Assembly (NCBI RefSeq): GCF_009711095.1
Contig: NZ_WMJZ01000012.1
Location: 1 to 64,000, forward strand
Source of the DNA: Intestinirhabdus alba
GTDB lineage: Bacteria; Pseudomonadota; Gammaproteobacteria; Enterobacterales; Enterobacteriaceae
Length of the DNA stretch: 64,000 bases
Reading direction: 5' to 3'
The position numbers were made by a program, and so were the translations under genes. This document shows, one piece after another, positions 38,783-48,716 of this stretch. Numbering within the stretch: the first letter of the stretch is position 1; each line of letters begins with the position of its first letter. The notes under the pieces were generated by a model. The model saw only the letters and a program-made list of their open reading frames with translations, searched no databases and was not told the DNA's origin.

Positions 38783-39943
38783 TTATTCGATAAAAATATG
38801 CGGGTAGAAACGAGAAAGATCCTGGGTGATGAGCGCCCTGTCTTCGCGAATGCCGATCCCGGCAGGCTTATCGTCGATCAGCCAACTGCCGATCAGCATA
38901 TAGCTGTCGCCGAACTTCGGCAGCGGGTGGAACTGCTGGACGATCGATCCCTCCTCACCGTACGGGCCGTCCACCGCTTCGATCGTTTTGCCATCCTCAA
39001 TGATGGAGACGTTGGCACCTTCGCGGGAAAAGATGGGTTTCACCACGTACTTTTCCATCGGCGGGTGGTCGTCTTCGGCGAAATATGCCGGCAGCAGGTT
39101 TGGATGGTTTGGAAACATTTCCCACAGCAGGGGCAGCAGCGCCTTATTAGAGATAATGCTTTTCCAGGCCGGCTCCAGCCAGCGAACGCCGGCGTCTTCC
39201 AGCTTGGTGGAGAACATCTCGCGCAGCATAAACTCCCACGGATAGAGCTTGAACAGGTTCGAGATAACCTGATCCTGCAGGTCCGTAAACTGACCTTTTT
39301 CCCCCAGCCCGATATCTTCGATATACAGGAAATCGGTCGCCAGTTCGGCTTCGGCGGCGCAGTCCTGTAAATACTGAACGGTTCCGCGATCCTCAACCGT
39401 GTCGCGACAACAGGCGAGGTGCAGCAGCTGGAATCCGTGCTGCTCGCGTAGCTCTGTGAAACGTTCAATCAGCTTCTCCTGCAGGCTGTTGAACTGATCG
39501 CTGCTCTCCGGCAGGTTGCCGGCGTTAAGCTGATCTTCCAGCCAGATCCACTGAAAAAATGCCGCTTCGTACAGCGAAGTGGGGGTATCGGCGTTGTTCT
39601 CCAGCAGCTTCGGTTCGCCAGCGCCGTCCCACGCCAGATCGAGACGCGAGTAGAGCGACGGCTGGTGCGTCAGCCATGACTGGCGGACAAAGCCCCAGGT
39701 ATGCTTCGGAATGCGGAATTTGGCCATCAGCTCATCGCTGGCGATGACCCTCTCTACCACCTTCAGGCACATCTGATGCAGCTCGGCGGTGACGTCTTCC
39801 AGCTTTTCGACCTGAGCGAGGGTAAGCTTATAGTAAGCGTCTTCACACCAGTACGGTTCACCATACATGGTGTGAAAATTAAAGCCGTATTCCTCGGCTT
39901 TTTCACGCCAGTCCGGACGCTCGGTAATGCTGACTCTTTCCAT
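38783..39943 (-). CDS. ygiC: Glutathionylspermidine-synthase-like ATP-grasp protein YgiC
   Basis: 386 residues, as in E. coli. It resembles the synthetase half of Gss: ATP-grasp motifs include [29 protein letters not shown] and [16 protein letters not shown]. The E. coli protein has an amide-ligase fold but no confirmed substrate. ygiB ends 5 bases upstream, so the two form one unit. Confidence 0.92.
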   Translation of the reverse strand: MERVSITERPDWREKAEEYGFNFHTMYGEPYWCEDAYYKLTLAQVEKLEDVTAELHQMCLKVVERVIASDELMAKFRIPKHTWGFVRQSWLTHQPSLYSRLDLAWDGAGEPKLLENNADTPTSLYEAAFFQWIWLEDQLNAGNLPESSDQFNSLQEKLIERFTELREQHGFQLLHLACCRDTVEDRGTVQYLQDCAAEAELATDFLYIEDIGLGEKGQFTDLQDQVISNLFKLYPWEFMLREMFSTKLEDAGVRWLEPAWKSIISNKALLPLLWEMFPNHPNLLPAYFAEDDHPPMEKYVVKPIFSREGANVSIIEDGKTIEAVDGPYGEEGSIVQQFHPLPKFGDSYMLIGSWLIDDKPAGIGIREDRALITQDLSRFYPHIFIE

Positions 39944-39948
39944 GAAAA

Positions 39949-40617
39949 TTAACCGCCCATTGAACGATTAGAGGTGCCGCTGGCGCGACGCTGCATGGTG
40001 TTCTGCCTGGCAACGGATTCACCGAAACCGCCGCGGGTGACGGTTGAGGTCGTGGCTGGTTTCGGTGCCAACGCCGTTTTCGGAACGGTCATGGTGCGGC
40101 CCGGCTGGGCTGCGCCGTAGTTCTTACCCGTCGCATCCGCGTATTTGCCGTAGGCCGGGCTGGCGGGGTTCTTCGAACTGAATAGCGGCTGCTGAGCAAA
40201 GCCCGCGCCGCCGCCCATCATGCGGCCCATCATGTAGCCCGCCATCAGCGGCATCCAGAAGCTGCCGCTGGATTGTGCCTGAGCCTGGCTTTCCGGTGCC
40301 ATACCCGCCTGAGCCGGTGCCTGCTGGCACTGGCCTTCGCCGAATTCAGCGACGCAGTCTTCGCGCGTGGCGTATTTTGGCGCGGTGCGCTCCGCTTCCT
40401 TCAGGGCGTTATTGTATGCGGTAGTACACTCTGCGGCTTTGCCCGGATTCGCCGTCGAACAGTCATCGGCGTTTTGATAAAGAGAGACCGTTTCGTCGCT
40501 CTGTTCGCAGCCGGCCAGCATAAATACGGCGGTGACGGCCAGCGCAACGGGGGTCAGATGGCGTGCGCTCCAGCGCTTGCGGAACGCGGCGTGATGTATG
40601 GATCGTGTCCGTTTCAT
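39949..40617 (-). CDS. ygiB: Putative lipoprotein YgiB (DUF1190)
   Basis: 222 residues (E. coli 223). A long basic N-terminus leads to a hydrophobic stretch ending in the lipobox LAGC (Cys37). Later parts are Gly/Met-rich ([13 protein letters not shown]) and Thr/Ser/Arg-rich. Function unknown. It is downstream of tolC on the same strand; E. coli has tolC-ygiABC as one marA/soxS/rob-responsive operon, so co-regulation with tolC is likely. The 204-bp tolC-ygiB gap has no convincing gene. Confidence 0.92.
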   Translation of the reverse strand: MKRTRSIHHAAFRKRWSARHLTPVALAVTAVFMLAGCEQSDETVSLYQNADDCSTANPGKAAECTTAYNNALKEAERTAPKYATREDCVAEFGEGQCQQAPAQAGMAPESQAQAQSSGSFWMPLMAGYMMGRMMGGGAGFAQQPLFSSKNPASPAYGKYADATGKNYGAAQPGRTMTVPKTALAPKPATTSTVTRGGFGESVARQNTMQRRASGTSNRSMGG

Positions 40618-40821
40618 AGTTGTCTTCCTGGACCAGTGGTAGTGAAAGAAATAATGCTCAGGATAGAGGAAGGCTGGTCGAAATTGAAGCTAAAAAAGGA
40701 TGAGGGCTGGCTGAAACAGAGGATCTTTACGTTGCCTTACGTTTACCGCCTGCATCAGCGCCGCGCTGACCGGAACCCTAAACGTTGGTCCGGCCAGCGT
40801 GGCGCTGTCAGGCATACCGTT

Positions 40822-42282
40822 TTACTGCTTAAACGGATTATTGCTGCGGGCTGAGACGGGCTGCGCTACCGGAGCGCCGCCGCTGGCGGCGTAGCCGTCA
40901 GCGGCGGCATCCTGTTCCGGCGTTTGCGGTGCCACGCTTTCCGGCGAGGTAGGAATCGGCTTGCCCAGGGTATTGTTCAGCGCCACCAGATCCTGCTCGT
41001 TCAGCGTGCCGAGAGCAGATTTAATATTTAACTGATTAATCAGATAGGTATAACGCGCGTTGGCCAACTGCTGCTTGGCATTATACAGCGTCGTGGTGGC
41101 GTCCAGTACGTCAACGATGGTGCGGGTGCCGACGGAATAGCCCGCCTCCATCGCATCCAACGAACTTTGCGCAGAGACAACCGCCTGCTTATAGGCGTTG
41201 ATACTGCTGATGGAGGCGTTGATGTTGTTGAACGAGGAGCGTACGGTCTGCACCACGCTGCGGTGCGCGCTTTCCAGCTGTTCGCTGGCACCAACAAAAT
41301 TATATTGCGCCTGCTTCACCCGGGAATTGACCATTCCTCCCTGATAGATAGGCAAGGAAAAGTTAATGCCGACCTTGTTCTGACCCGTGGTGCTGTCGCT
41401 ATAGCCCTGGGAATTGTTGGTCCTGGAGCCGCTATAGCTGTTGTCGGAAAGGCTGCTGGATGCGGTCAGGTTCAGCGTCGGCAGATGCCCATCCTGCGCC
41501 AGGCGGATCTGCTCACGGGCCAGGTCCTGGCTCAGCCGCGCCTGCAGCAGCGACAGGTTGCGGCTTTCCGCTTCCTTCAATAGCGCGTTAACCGGCTGCG
41601 GCTTGCTGGTTTTAAAACTTTCAACGTTCAGCGACGCCAGCGCCGGATAGTAGTTACCGGTGACCTGACGCAGCGTTTCTACCGCGTTGTCGAGATTATT
41701 GCGCGCAGTGACTTCATTCGCCAGAACGGTGTCATACTGTGAGCGGGCGTTCTGCACGTCGGTAATGGCGACCAGGCCGACGTTAAAGCGCTGGGTAGTC
41801 TGATCTAACTGACGATAGATCGCCTCTTTCTGCGCCTGGGTATAGGAGAGAATATCGATGGCGTTCAGCACGCTAAAGTAGGCGTTAGCGGTGTTAAGGA
41901 TCAGGGTTTGTTGATCCGTCTGAAAGGTGACGTCCTGAATACCGGCTGACTTCTCCTGCAGCGTCAGGTTGCGCCACTTTGACATATCGAAAATGGTCTG
42001 GGTTAGCTGCAGGGAGCCGCTGGTGGTGGTGGTGTTAACGCCGTTAGCGTCGCGATAGCCGTTGCTGTAGGTGTAATCAGCGCCTAATCCCAGCTGCGGC
42101 AGTAATGGGCTACGTGCTTCGTTGATTTTTTCGAATGCGGCATCACGATCGGCGGCAGACTTACGCAGTTCCGGATTGCTCAGGCGTGCTTGCTGATAAA
42201 CTTGCAGCAGGTTTTCTGCCAGACTTAGTGTGCTGAACCCCGACAGGCTCAGGCCGATAAGGATGGGGAGCAATTTCTTCAT
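40822..42282 (-). CDS. tolC: Outer membrane efflux channel TolC
   Basis: 486 residues from ATG 42282. Signal peptide of 22 residues (cut before ENLLQVYQQA). Two repeated halves, each with beta strands and long helices, form the trimeric channel-tunnel used by AcrAB, MacAB and type I secretion. The helix blocks LLPQLGLGADYTYSNGYRD and YQGGMVNSRVKQAQYNFVGA are present. The ATG two codons upstream is too close to the AAGGA site. Divergent from nudF across about 200 bp. The C-terminal tail (after residue 430) is variable, as in other genera. Confidence 0.97.
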   Translation of the reverse strand: MKKLLPILIGLSLSGFSTLSLAENLLQVYQQARLSNPELRKSAADRDAAFEKINEARSPLLPQLGLGADYTYSNGYRDANGVNTTTTSGSLQLTQTIFDMSKWRNLTLQEKSAGIQDVTFQTDQQTLILNTANAYFSVLNAIDILSYTQAQKEAIYRQLDQTTQRFNVGLVAITDVQNARSQYDTVLANEVTARNNLDNAVETLRQVTGNYYPALASLNVESFKTSKPQPVNALLKEAESRNLSLLQARLSQDLAREQIRLAQDGHLPTLNLTASSSLSDNSYSGSRTNNSQGYSDSTTGQNKVGINFSLPIYQGGMVNSRVKQAQYNFVGASEQLESAHRSVVQTVRSSFNNINASISSINAYKQAVVSAQSSLDAMEAGYSVGTRTIVDVLDATTTLYNAKQQLANARYTYLINQLNIKSALGTLNEQDLVALNNTLGKPIPTSPESVAPQTPEQDAAADGYAASGGAPVAQPVSARSNNPFKQ

Positions 42283-42486
42283 TTGCATTCCTTGTTGTGA
42301 AGCAGTATTTAGCGCTGATCGAATTGTAAAAATAATTGCCGATTCTAGCAGAATCCGCCACTGCAAAAAGTTGGCGTTCTGTGCCATCTGGCGTTAATTT
42401 GCACCAATTTATCACAAGGTTGCTAAAACAGCAGTCAATCACCCTTGAAATTCATATTTAAATCACTATTGGTACAGGACGCCACA

Positions 42487-43119
42487 ATGCGTAAAACAGA
42501 CAATTCACCGGTCACTTTCTCTAAAAACGATGTAGAAATTATTGCACGAGAAACGTGCTATCGCGGTTTTTTTTCGCTGGAGGTTTATCGGTTCCGCCAT
42601 CGCTTATTTAATGGTGAAATGAGCCAGGAGGTGCGCCGTGAAATCTTTGAGCGTGGCCACGCTGCGGTCTTGCTGCCCTTTGACCCTGAGCGGGACGAGG
42701 TGGTGCTGATCGAGCAGGTGCGGATTGCGGCCTGGGACACCAGCGAAACGCCGTGGCTGCTGGAGGTGGTGGCCGGGATGATCGAAGAGGGCGAAAGCGT
42801 GGAGGAGGTTGTCCGCCGCGAGGCTATGGAGGAGGCCGGGCTGGTCGTTAAACGGACTAAGCCGGTGTTGAGCTATCTGGCGAGTCCGGGCGGCACCAGC
42901 GAGCGCTCGTCCATTATGGTGGGCGAAGTGGACGCCACGACCGCGGGCGGTATTCACGGTCTGGCTGATGAAAACGAAGACATTCGGGTTCATGTGGTAA
43001 GTCGGGAACAGGCTTACCGGTGGGTTAATGAGGGGATAATCGATAACGCGGCTTCCGTCATCGCTCTGCAATGGCTGCAGCTGCACTATAAAGAGTTAAT
43101 TAACGAGTGGAAAAAATGA
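42487..43119 (+). CDS. nudF: ADP-ribose pyrophosphatase
   Basis: 210 residues from ATG 42487 with an AGGA site. The Nudix box [22 protein letters not shown] sits near residues 97-118 with all catalytic Glu. It splits ADP-ribose to AMP and ribose 5-phosphate. First of a tight run nudF-yqiB-cpdA-yqiA-parE. A 14-codon upstream extension is not family sequence. Confidence 0.95.
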   Translation: MRKTDNSPVTFSKNDVEIIARETCYRGFFSLEVYRFRHRLFNGEMSQEVRREIFERGHAAVLLPFDPERDEVVLIEQVRIAAWDTSETPWLLEVVAGMIEEGESVEEVVRREAMEEAGLVVKRTKPVLSYLASPGGTSERSSIMVGEVDATTAGGIHGLADENEDIRVHVVSREQAYRWVNEGIIDNAASVIALQWLQLHYKELINEWKK

Positions 43120-43538
43120 AGCGTTACACACCTGACTTTCCTGAAATGATGCGCCTTTGCGAAACCAATTTTTCGCAATTGCGCCGGCTGCTGCCGCGCT
43201 GCGATGAACCCGGCGAAACGGTCAGCTATCAGGTGGCCAACGCGCAATATCGGTTAACGATTGTGGAATCGACCCGATACACTACGCTTGTTACGATCGA
43301 ACAGACCGCGCCCGCTATCACGTACTGGAGTCTGCCGTCAATGACGGTGCGCCTGTATCATGATGCGACGGTCGCTGAAGTGTGTTCAAGCCAGCAGATC
43401 TTTCGTTTCAAAGCGCGGTATGATTACCCTAATAAAAAGTTGCATCAACGCGACGAAAAGCATCAAATTAATCAGTTTTTAGCGGACTGGTTAAGGTATT
43501 GTTTAGCACATGGAGCGATGGCGATTCCGGTTTACTAG
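43116..43538 (+). CDS. yqiB: Conserved protein YqiB (DUF1249)
   Basis: 140 residues, as in E. coli, and very conserved ([16 protein letters not shown] to HGAMAIPVY). The ATG overlaps the nudF stop by 4 bases, so it is translationally coupled. No known catalytic motif; function unknown. Its fixed place between nudF and cpdA suggests a link to nucleotide signalling, but this is only context. Confidence 0.93.
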   Translation: MKRYTPDFPEMMRLCETNFSQLRRLLPRCDEPGETVSYQVANAQYRLTIVESTRYTTLVTIEQTAPAITYWSLPSMTVRLYHDATVAEVCSSQQIFRFKARYDYPNKKLHQRDEKHQINQFLADWLRYCLAHGAMAIPVY

Positions 43539-43562
43539 CGTCGTGAAACCTAAGGACACCAT

Positions 43563-44390
43563 TTGGAAAGCCTGTTAAACCTACCTCTGGCTGGTGAGGC
43601 CAGGGTCAGGATCTTACAAATAACCGACACTCACCTGTTTGCCGAAAAGCACGAGACGCTGCTGGGTGTGAATACCTGGGAAAGCTATCGGGCCGTGTTA
43701 GACGCCATAGGGGCACGGCGAAACGACTACGATCTGATCGTAGCAACGGGCGACCTGGCGCAGGATCAGAGCGCGGCGGCCTATAAGCATTTTGCGGAGG
43801 GCATCGCAAGCTTTCGCGCACCCTGCGTCTGGCTGCCGGGCAACCATGATTTCCAGCCTGCGATGTACAGCGCGCTGCGGGAGGCGGGGATCTCTCCGGC
43901 CAAGCAGGTGCTGCTGGGCGAGAAATGGCAAATTCTGCTGTTGGACAGCCAGGTCTACGGCGTTCCCCACGGCGAACTGAGCGACTATCAGCTTGAGTGG
44001 CTGGAGCAGAAGCTGGCCGGCGCGCCGGAGCGCTATACGCTGCTGCTGTTGCATCATCATCCGCTACCATCGGGCTGCAGCTGGCTCGATCAGCACAGCC
44101 TGCGCAACGCCGCCGGGCTGGGCGACGTGCTGGTGAAGTATCCGCGCGTGAAGTGCCTGCTGTGCGGCCATATTCATCAGGAGCTGGATCTTGACTGGAA
44201 CGGCCGCCGTCTGCTGGCGACGCCGTCAACCTGCGTTCAGTTTAAACCCCACTGCGCCAACTTCACCCTCGATATGATTGGGCCGGGCTGGCGTACGCTG
44301 GAGCTGGCCGCCGACGGCACGCTGGAAACGGAGGTGTGCCGCCTGACGGGCAACGGCTTCCGGCCAGACACCGCCTCAGAAGGTTACTAA
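43563..44390 (+). CDS. cpdA: 3',5'-cyclic AMP phosphodiesterase
   Basis: 275 residues from a TTG start (43563) with AGGA 6 bases upstream; E. coli cpdA also starts with TTG. Calcineurin-like fold with metal ligands Asp22/His24 (ITDTHLF), GDLAQDQ (Asp64), GNHDFQP (Asn94), HHHPLP and CGHIHQE. It lowers cAMP and so tunes catabolite repression. Ends one base into the yqiA ATG. Confidence 0.95.
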   Translation: MESLLNLPLAGEARVRILQITDTHLFAEKHETLLGVNTWESYRAVLDAIGARRNDYDLIVATGDLAQDQSAAAYKHFAEGIASFRAPCVWLPGNHDFQPAMYSALREAGISPAKQVLLGEKWQILLLDSQVYGVPHGELSDYQLEWLEQKLAGAPERYTLLLLHHHPLPSGCSWLDQHSLRNAAGLGDVLVKYPRVKCLLCGHIHQELDLDWNGRRLLATPSTCVQFKPHCANFTLDMIGPGWRTLELAADGTLETEVCRLTGNGFRPDTASEGY

Positions 44391-44971
44391 TGTCCGCGCT
44401 TCTTTATTTGCACGGTTTTAACAGCTCGCCCCGCTCGGCGAAGGCCTGTCTGTTGAAAAAGTGGCTGGCGGAGCACTATCCGCGGGTGGAAACCATCGTC
44501 CCGCAGCTGCCGCCCTATCCGGCCGATGCGGCGGAGATGCTGGAGTCGATCGTGCTCGGTCGCGGCGGCGAGCCGCTGGGCGTAATCGGCTCCTCGCTGG
44601 GCGGCTATTACGCCACCTGGCTGTCACAATGTTTTATGCTGCCTACGGTAGTGGTGAACCCGGCCGTCAGGCCGTTCGAGCTGCTGGCCGATTATCTGGG
44701 GCAAAACCAGAACCCGTACACGGGGCAGCAATATGTGCTAGAGTCTCGCCATATTTACGATCTCAAAGTCATGCAGATTGACCCGCTGGAAGCGCCCGAT
44801 TTGATCTGGCTGCTGCAGCAGACGGGGGATGAAGTGCTGGACTACCGCCAGGCGGTGGCGTATTACGCCTCCTGCCGTCAAACCGTTATTGAGGGCGGAA
44901 ACCACGCATTCACTGGCTTCGAAGATTATTTCAACCAGATTGTCGATTTTCTTGGTCTGCAAAGCTGCTGA
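44390..44971 (+). CDS. yqiA: Esterase YqiA (alpha/beta hydrolase)
   Basis: 193 residues from ATG 44390, overlapping the cpdA TAA by one base (TAATG). UPF0227-type serine hydrolase: oxyanion block [10 protein letters not shown] near residue 5, GSSLG nucleophile motif with Ser69, and a C-terminal GGNHAFTGF carrying the catalytic His. E. coli YqiA hydrolyses short acyl esters and acyl-CoA. parE starts 26 bases later. Confidence 0.94.
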   Translation: MSALLYLHGFNSSPRSAKACLLKKWLAEHYPRVETIVPQLPPYPADAAEMLESIVLGRGGEPLGVIGSSLGGYYATWLSQCFMLPTVVVNPAVRPFELLADYLGQNQNPYTGQQYVLESRHIYDLKVMQIDPLEAPDLIWLLQQTGDEVLDYRQAVAYYASCRQTVIEGGNHAFTGFEDYFNQIVDFLGLQSC

Positions 44972-44997
44972 CAATCATTTCAAATTCTAATTAAACC

Positions 44998-46890
44998 ATG
45001 ACGCAAACTTACAACGCTGACGCCATTGAAGTCCTTACCGGGCTTGAGCCGGTGCGCCGCCGCCCGGGGATGTATACCGATACCACCCGGCCTAACCATC
45101 TTGGGCAGGAAGTTATTGATAACAGTGTCGATGAGGCACTGGCGGGCCACGCAAAGCGCGTGGAGGTTATTTTACACGCCGATCAGTCGCTGGAAGTCAT
45201 TGATGACGGTCGCGGTATGCCGGTGGATATTCACCCGGAAGAGGGCGTGCCGGCGGTAGAGCTGATCCTCTGTCGGCTGCACGCCGGGGGCAAATTTTCG
45301 AATAAAAACTACCAGTTTTCCGGCGGCCTGCACGGCGTGGGGATCTCGGTAGTCAACGCCCTGTCAAAGCGCGTGGAGGTAACCGTCCGCCGCGACGGTC
45401 AGATCTACAATATCGCCTTTGAAAACGGTGATAAGGTGCAGGACCTGCAGGTCATCGGCACCTGCGGCAAACGCAATACCGGCACCAGCGTACACTTCTG
45501 GCCGGATGAAAGTTTCTTCGACAGCCCACGGTTTTCCGTCTCCCGCCTGACCCACATTCTGAAAGCAAAGGCGGTGCTCTGCCCCGGCGTGGAGATCGCC
45601 TTTAAGGATGAGATTAACCATAGCGAGCAGCGCTGGTGCTATCAGGACGGCCTGAACGACTACCTTGCCGAAGCGGTCAACGGCCTGCCTCTGCTGCCGG
45701 AAAAGCCGTTTGTCGGTAATTTTACCGGCGATACCGAAGCCGTAGACTGGGCGCTGCTCTGGCTGCCGGAGGGCGGCGAGCTGCTGACCGAAAGCTACGT
45801 CAACCTGATCCCGACCATGCAGGGGGGGACGCACGTCAACGGCCTGCGGCAGGGGCTGCTCGACGCAATGCGCGAATTTTGTGAATATCGCAATATTCTG
45901 CCGCGTGGCGTTAAGCTCTCTGCGGAGGATATCTGGGATCGCTGCGCCTGGGTACTTTCCGTGAAGATGCAGGACCCGCAGTTTGCCGGCCAGACGAAAG
46001 AGCGCCTCTCCTCGCGGCAGTGCGCGGCCTTTGTTTCTGGCGTAGTGAAGGACGCTTTCAGCCTGTGGTTGAACCAGAACGTGCAGGATGCTGAACTGCT
46101 GGCGGAGATGGCGATCTCCAGCGCCCAGCGCCGGCTACGCGCGGCGAAGAAGGTGGTGCGTAAAAAGCTGACCAGCGGGCCGGCGCTGCCGGGCAAGCTG
46201 GCGGACTGCACCGCTCAGGATCTGAACCGTACCGAACTGTTTCTGGTGGAAGGTGACTCGGCGGGCGGTTCCGCCAAGCAGGCGCGCGATCGCGAATACC
46301 AGGCGATCATGCCGCTTAAAGGAAAGATCCTCAATACCTGGGAGATCTCCTCCGATGAAGTGCTGGCCTCCCAGGAGGTGCATGACATCTCCGTGGCGAT
46401 CGGTATCGATCCGGACAGCGAGGATCTCAGCCAGTTGCGCTACGGCAAAATTTGTATTCTTGCCGATGCGGACTCCGATGGTCTGCACATTGCCACGCTG
46501 CTTTGCGCGCTGTTTGTGAAGCATTTCCGCAGCCTGGTGAAGCAGGGCCACGTCTACGTCGCGCTGCCGCCGCTGTACCGCATCGACCTTGGCAAAGAGG
46601 TTTATTACGCGCTGACGGAAGAAGAAAAGGCGGGCGTGCTGGAACAGCTGAAGCGCAAAAAGGGCAAGCCGAACGTGCAGCGCTTTAAAGGGCTGGGCGA
46701 AATGAACCCGATGCAGCTGCGCGAAACCACCCTCGATCCCAATACCCGTCGCCTGGTACAGCTGACCATCAGCGACGAGGACGACCAGCGCACCAACGCG
46801 GTAATGGATATGCTGCTGGCTAAAAAGCGCTCCGAAGATCGGCGTAACTGGCTGCAGGAGAAGGGCGACCTCGCCGAGCTGGAGGGGTAA
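44998..46890 (+). CDS. parE: DNA topoisomerase IV subunit B
   Basis: 630 residues, as in E. coli. GHKL ATPase domain (VIDNSVDEALAG, DDGRGMPVDIH, QFSGGLHGVGISVVNALS), transducer domain, and TOPRIM core (LVEGDSAGGSAKQARDR and DADSDGLHIATL). With ParC it unlinks replicated chromosomes. Closes the nudF-to-parE run and is followed by a terminator. Confidence 0.98.
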   Translation: MTQTYNADAIEVLTGLEPVRRRPGMYTDTTRPNHLGQEVIDNSVDEALAGHAKRVEVILHADQSLEVIDDGRGMPVDIHPEEGVPAVELILCRLHAGGKFSNKNYQFSGGLHGVGISVVNALSKRVEVTVRRDGQIYNIAFENGDKVQDLQVIGTCGKRNTGTSVHFWPDESFFDSPRFSVSRLTHILKAKAVLCPGVEIAFKDEINHSEQRWCYQDGLNDYLAEAVNGLPLLPEKPFVGNFTGDTEAVDWALLWLPEGGELLTESYVNLIPTMQGGTHVNGLRQGLLDAMREFCEYRNILPRGVKLSAEDIWDRCAWVLSVKMQDPQFAGQTKERLSSRQCAAFVSGVVKDAFSLWLNQNVQDAELLAEMAISSAQRRLRAAKKVVRKKLTSGPALPGKLADCTAQDLNRTELFLVEGDSAGGSAKQARDREYQAIMPLKGKILNTWEISSDEVLASQEVHDISVAIGIDPDSEDLSQLRYGKICILADADSDGLHIATLLCALFVKHFRSLVKQGHVYVALPPLYRIDLGKEVYYALTEEEKAGVLEQLKRKKGKPNVQRFKGLGEMNPMQLRETTLDPNTRRLVQLTISDEDDQRTNAVMDMLLAKKRSEDRRNWLQEKGDLAELEG

Positions 46891-46920
46891 CGGCTGTAAC
46901 AGGTCCGGAGCCGTACAAAT

Positions 46921-46958
46921 AAAAACGCCCCGCTTCTTATCGACGCGGGGCATTTCTT
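46921..46958 (+). terminator. Terminator after parE
   Basis: GCCCCGC/GCGGGGC stem with an 11-base loop, then ATTTCTTT. The remaining sequence to 47132 holds no gene that I can recognise. Confidence 0.75.
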
Positions 46959-47132
46959 TAACGGTTAACTACCCCTTCAGGACCTGCGCAATAGCCCGTC
47001 GGTGGGGTGTATCAATCTGCGCCCTGAAATAGGCCGTCGTTGTTCCGGTCGCCCTTCACGGGGAGCGGGCCGCGTTTTCAGATCAATGAACCCCAGCCCA
47101 GACAGACTTCCCGCTTACGGGTTCAGATGCGA

Positions 47133-47573
47133 TCAGGCCTTCGGAATACGCAGGGTCTGACCAGGATAGATTTTATCAGGACTGGAGAGCATCGGGCGGT
47201 TCGCCTCGAAGATCTTGTTGTACTGGTTGGCGTCACCGTAGACGGTTTTTGAAATGGCGCTCAGGGTATCCCCTGATTTCACCGTGTAATAGGTCGCTTC
47301 ATCGTTGGCGTCAGTGGCGGTAATGTTGTTTTCCACCTCGCTGACCCCGGCGATATTGCCTACCGCAACCTGGATTTTTTCTTTCTGCTCCTGGGTCAGG
47401 CCTTCACCGGTAACGCTGGCCTTTCCGTCGGTAATGTTGACCTGCACTTTGTCTGCGCCAGGGATATTGAGCTTTTTAAGGTGGTCTGACACCTTATCGC
47501 CCTGTCCTTTATGGTCCGTCAGATTATCCCAGAGTTTTTCACCCGCTTCTTTCACAAAGTTAAAAATACCCAT
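47133..47573 (-). CDS. BON-LysM protein, Kbp (YgaU) homologue
   Basis: 146 residues from ATG 47573 with a strong AGGAGG site (E. coli Kbp is 149). BON domain about 25-90, LysM domain about 97-144 ([33 protein letters not shown]). Kbp binds potassium and is cytoplasmic; no signal peptide is seen here either. In E. coli ygaU lies in another part of the chromosome, so this may be a second copy or a moved one. Confidence 0.9.
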   Translation of the reverse strand: MGIFNFVKEAGEKLWDNLTDHKGQGDKVSDHLKKLNIPGADKVQVNITDGKASVTGEGLTQEQKEKIQVAVGNIAGVSEVENNITATDANDEATYYTVKSGDTLSAISKTVYGDANQYNKIFEANRPMLSSPDKIYPGQTLRIPKA

Positions 47574-47679
47574 TCTATTCCTCCTGTTGAATATAAAGAC
47601 AAAATAAAGCATAGCAGGTGGAGGAGAGAACGGATACTAGCCCCTCTCTGAAAAAGAGGGGCAGGAAAGGGAAGGGAAA

Positions 47680-47994
47680 TTAAACGCCCGGCTGCAGAAT
47701 ACGAATATTCATCTCCAGCACGTCGCTTTTGACCGCTTCGCTCCAGGTTTTCATATGCGGAGTTTGCAGATGCGCCTCAAGGTGCGCAATGCTATCCCAC
47801 TGCTCGACCATGACGATAGAGTCCGGGGCGGTCGTCTGAAAGCTGACGCCGGCGGCATGATCCACCATCGGCGCATAGCCGTGGCAGCCCTCTTCCTTCA
47901 GCACGGTCGGAATGATTTTGGCAAACTGATCCAGAACCGCCTGGCGGTGGTGCTGGCCAGGGCGGGTGCGGATCTCAGCAATAACGGTAAGCAT
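47680..47994 (-). CDS. ygiN: Quinol monooxygenase YgiN
   Basis: 104 residues, as in E. coli. ABM-domain dimeric ferredoxin-like fold (MLTVIAEIRTRPGQHHRQAVLDQ). It is proposed to work with MdaB in a quinone redox cycle; mdaB ends 31 bases upstream on the same strand, so they are co-transcribed. A perfect 8-bp hairpin (47640-47662) separates it from the LysM gene. Confidence 0.94.
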   Translation of the reverse strand: MLTVIAEIRTRPGQHHRQAVLDQFAKIIPTVLKEEGCHGYAPMVDHAAGVSFQTTAPDSIVMVEQWDSIAHLEAHLQTPHMKTWSEAVKSDVLEMNIRILQPGV

Positions 47995-48025
47995 GGTTAA
48001 CTCCTTCTGATTGCAGTCCGCTTAG

Positions 48026-48607
48026 TTAACCAAAAATTTCGCTCAAATGCTTGCGATATTCCGCCACATAGCGCGGGACGTCGGGCATTTTGATGACGTC
48101 GTTGGCGATAAAGGTCGGCAGCGCGTCCATCCCGAGGAACTGATTGGCTTTATGGAACGGCAGGTATACGCCGTCCACGCCGACGCCGTGGAAAAACTGC
48201 TCTTTATCGGTAAAGGCTTCCATCGGCGCGTTCCAGGTCAGCGAGAGCATATATTTTTTGCCCTGGATCAGGCCGCCGGAGCCATATTTTTTAGCGGCGT
48301 CGGAGCGGGTGCGGCCGTCGCTGGCGTACAGCGTGCCGTGCCCTTCGGTAAAGACGTCATCGATATATTTTTTTACCGTCCACGGCGCGCCCATCCACCA
48401 GCCCGGCATTTGCCAGATCACCACGTCGGCCCAGACGAAGTTCTGTACCTGCTCTTTGCTGTCATATTCGCCGTCGGCGCGGACGATCTTCACCGCGTGG
48501 CCGAGATCGCGCAGCTGCCCTTCGGCAACCTCTGTCAGAGTGTCGTTAAGCTGGCCGTTAGAGTGGGCGAATTTTTTCGCACCGTTAACAATCAGAATGT
48601 TGCTCAT
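48026..48607 (-). CDS. mdaB: NADPH:quinone reductase MdaB
   Basis: 193 residues, as E. coli MdaB. Flavodoxin-like fold binding FAD: MSNILIVNGAKKFAHSNGQ, WQMPGWWMGAPWTVKKYID and LSLTWNAPMEAF. It reduces quinones by two electrons and protects against redox cyclers. Lies directly downstream of qseC on the same strand; E. coli's intervening ygiZ is absent here. Confidence 0.95.
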   Translation of the reverse strand: MSNILIVNGAKKFAHSNGQLNDTLTEVAEGQLRDLGHAVKIVRADGEYDSKEQVQNFVWADVVIWQMPGWWMGAPWTVKKYIDDVFTEGHGTLYASDGRTRSDAAKKYGSGGLIQGKKYMLSLTWNAPMEAFTDKEQFFHGVGVDGVYLPFHKANQFLGMDALPTFIANDVIKMPDVPRYVAEYRKHLSEIFG

Positions 48608-48716
48608 TTTTTATCCTCTCAGAAATGCGTATGTGGGCTATGTTACGCCAGCGGTCAGCGGGGGGAAATGAGCAGAATGTGCAAAGTCTTTTGCTTCTGG
48701 AGCAATAATCGTGCCG

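Noticed and set aside
40654-40854. Possible small plus-strand gene in the tolC-ygiB gap
   Set aside because: No good ribosome-binding site, unusual composition, and it runs antisense into the tolC 3' end; comparable to the doubtful ygiA of E. coli.
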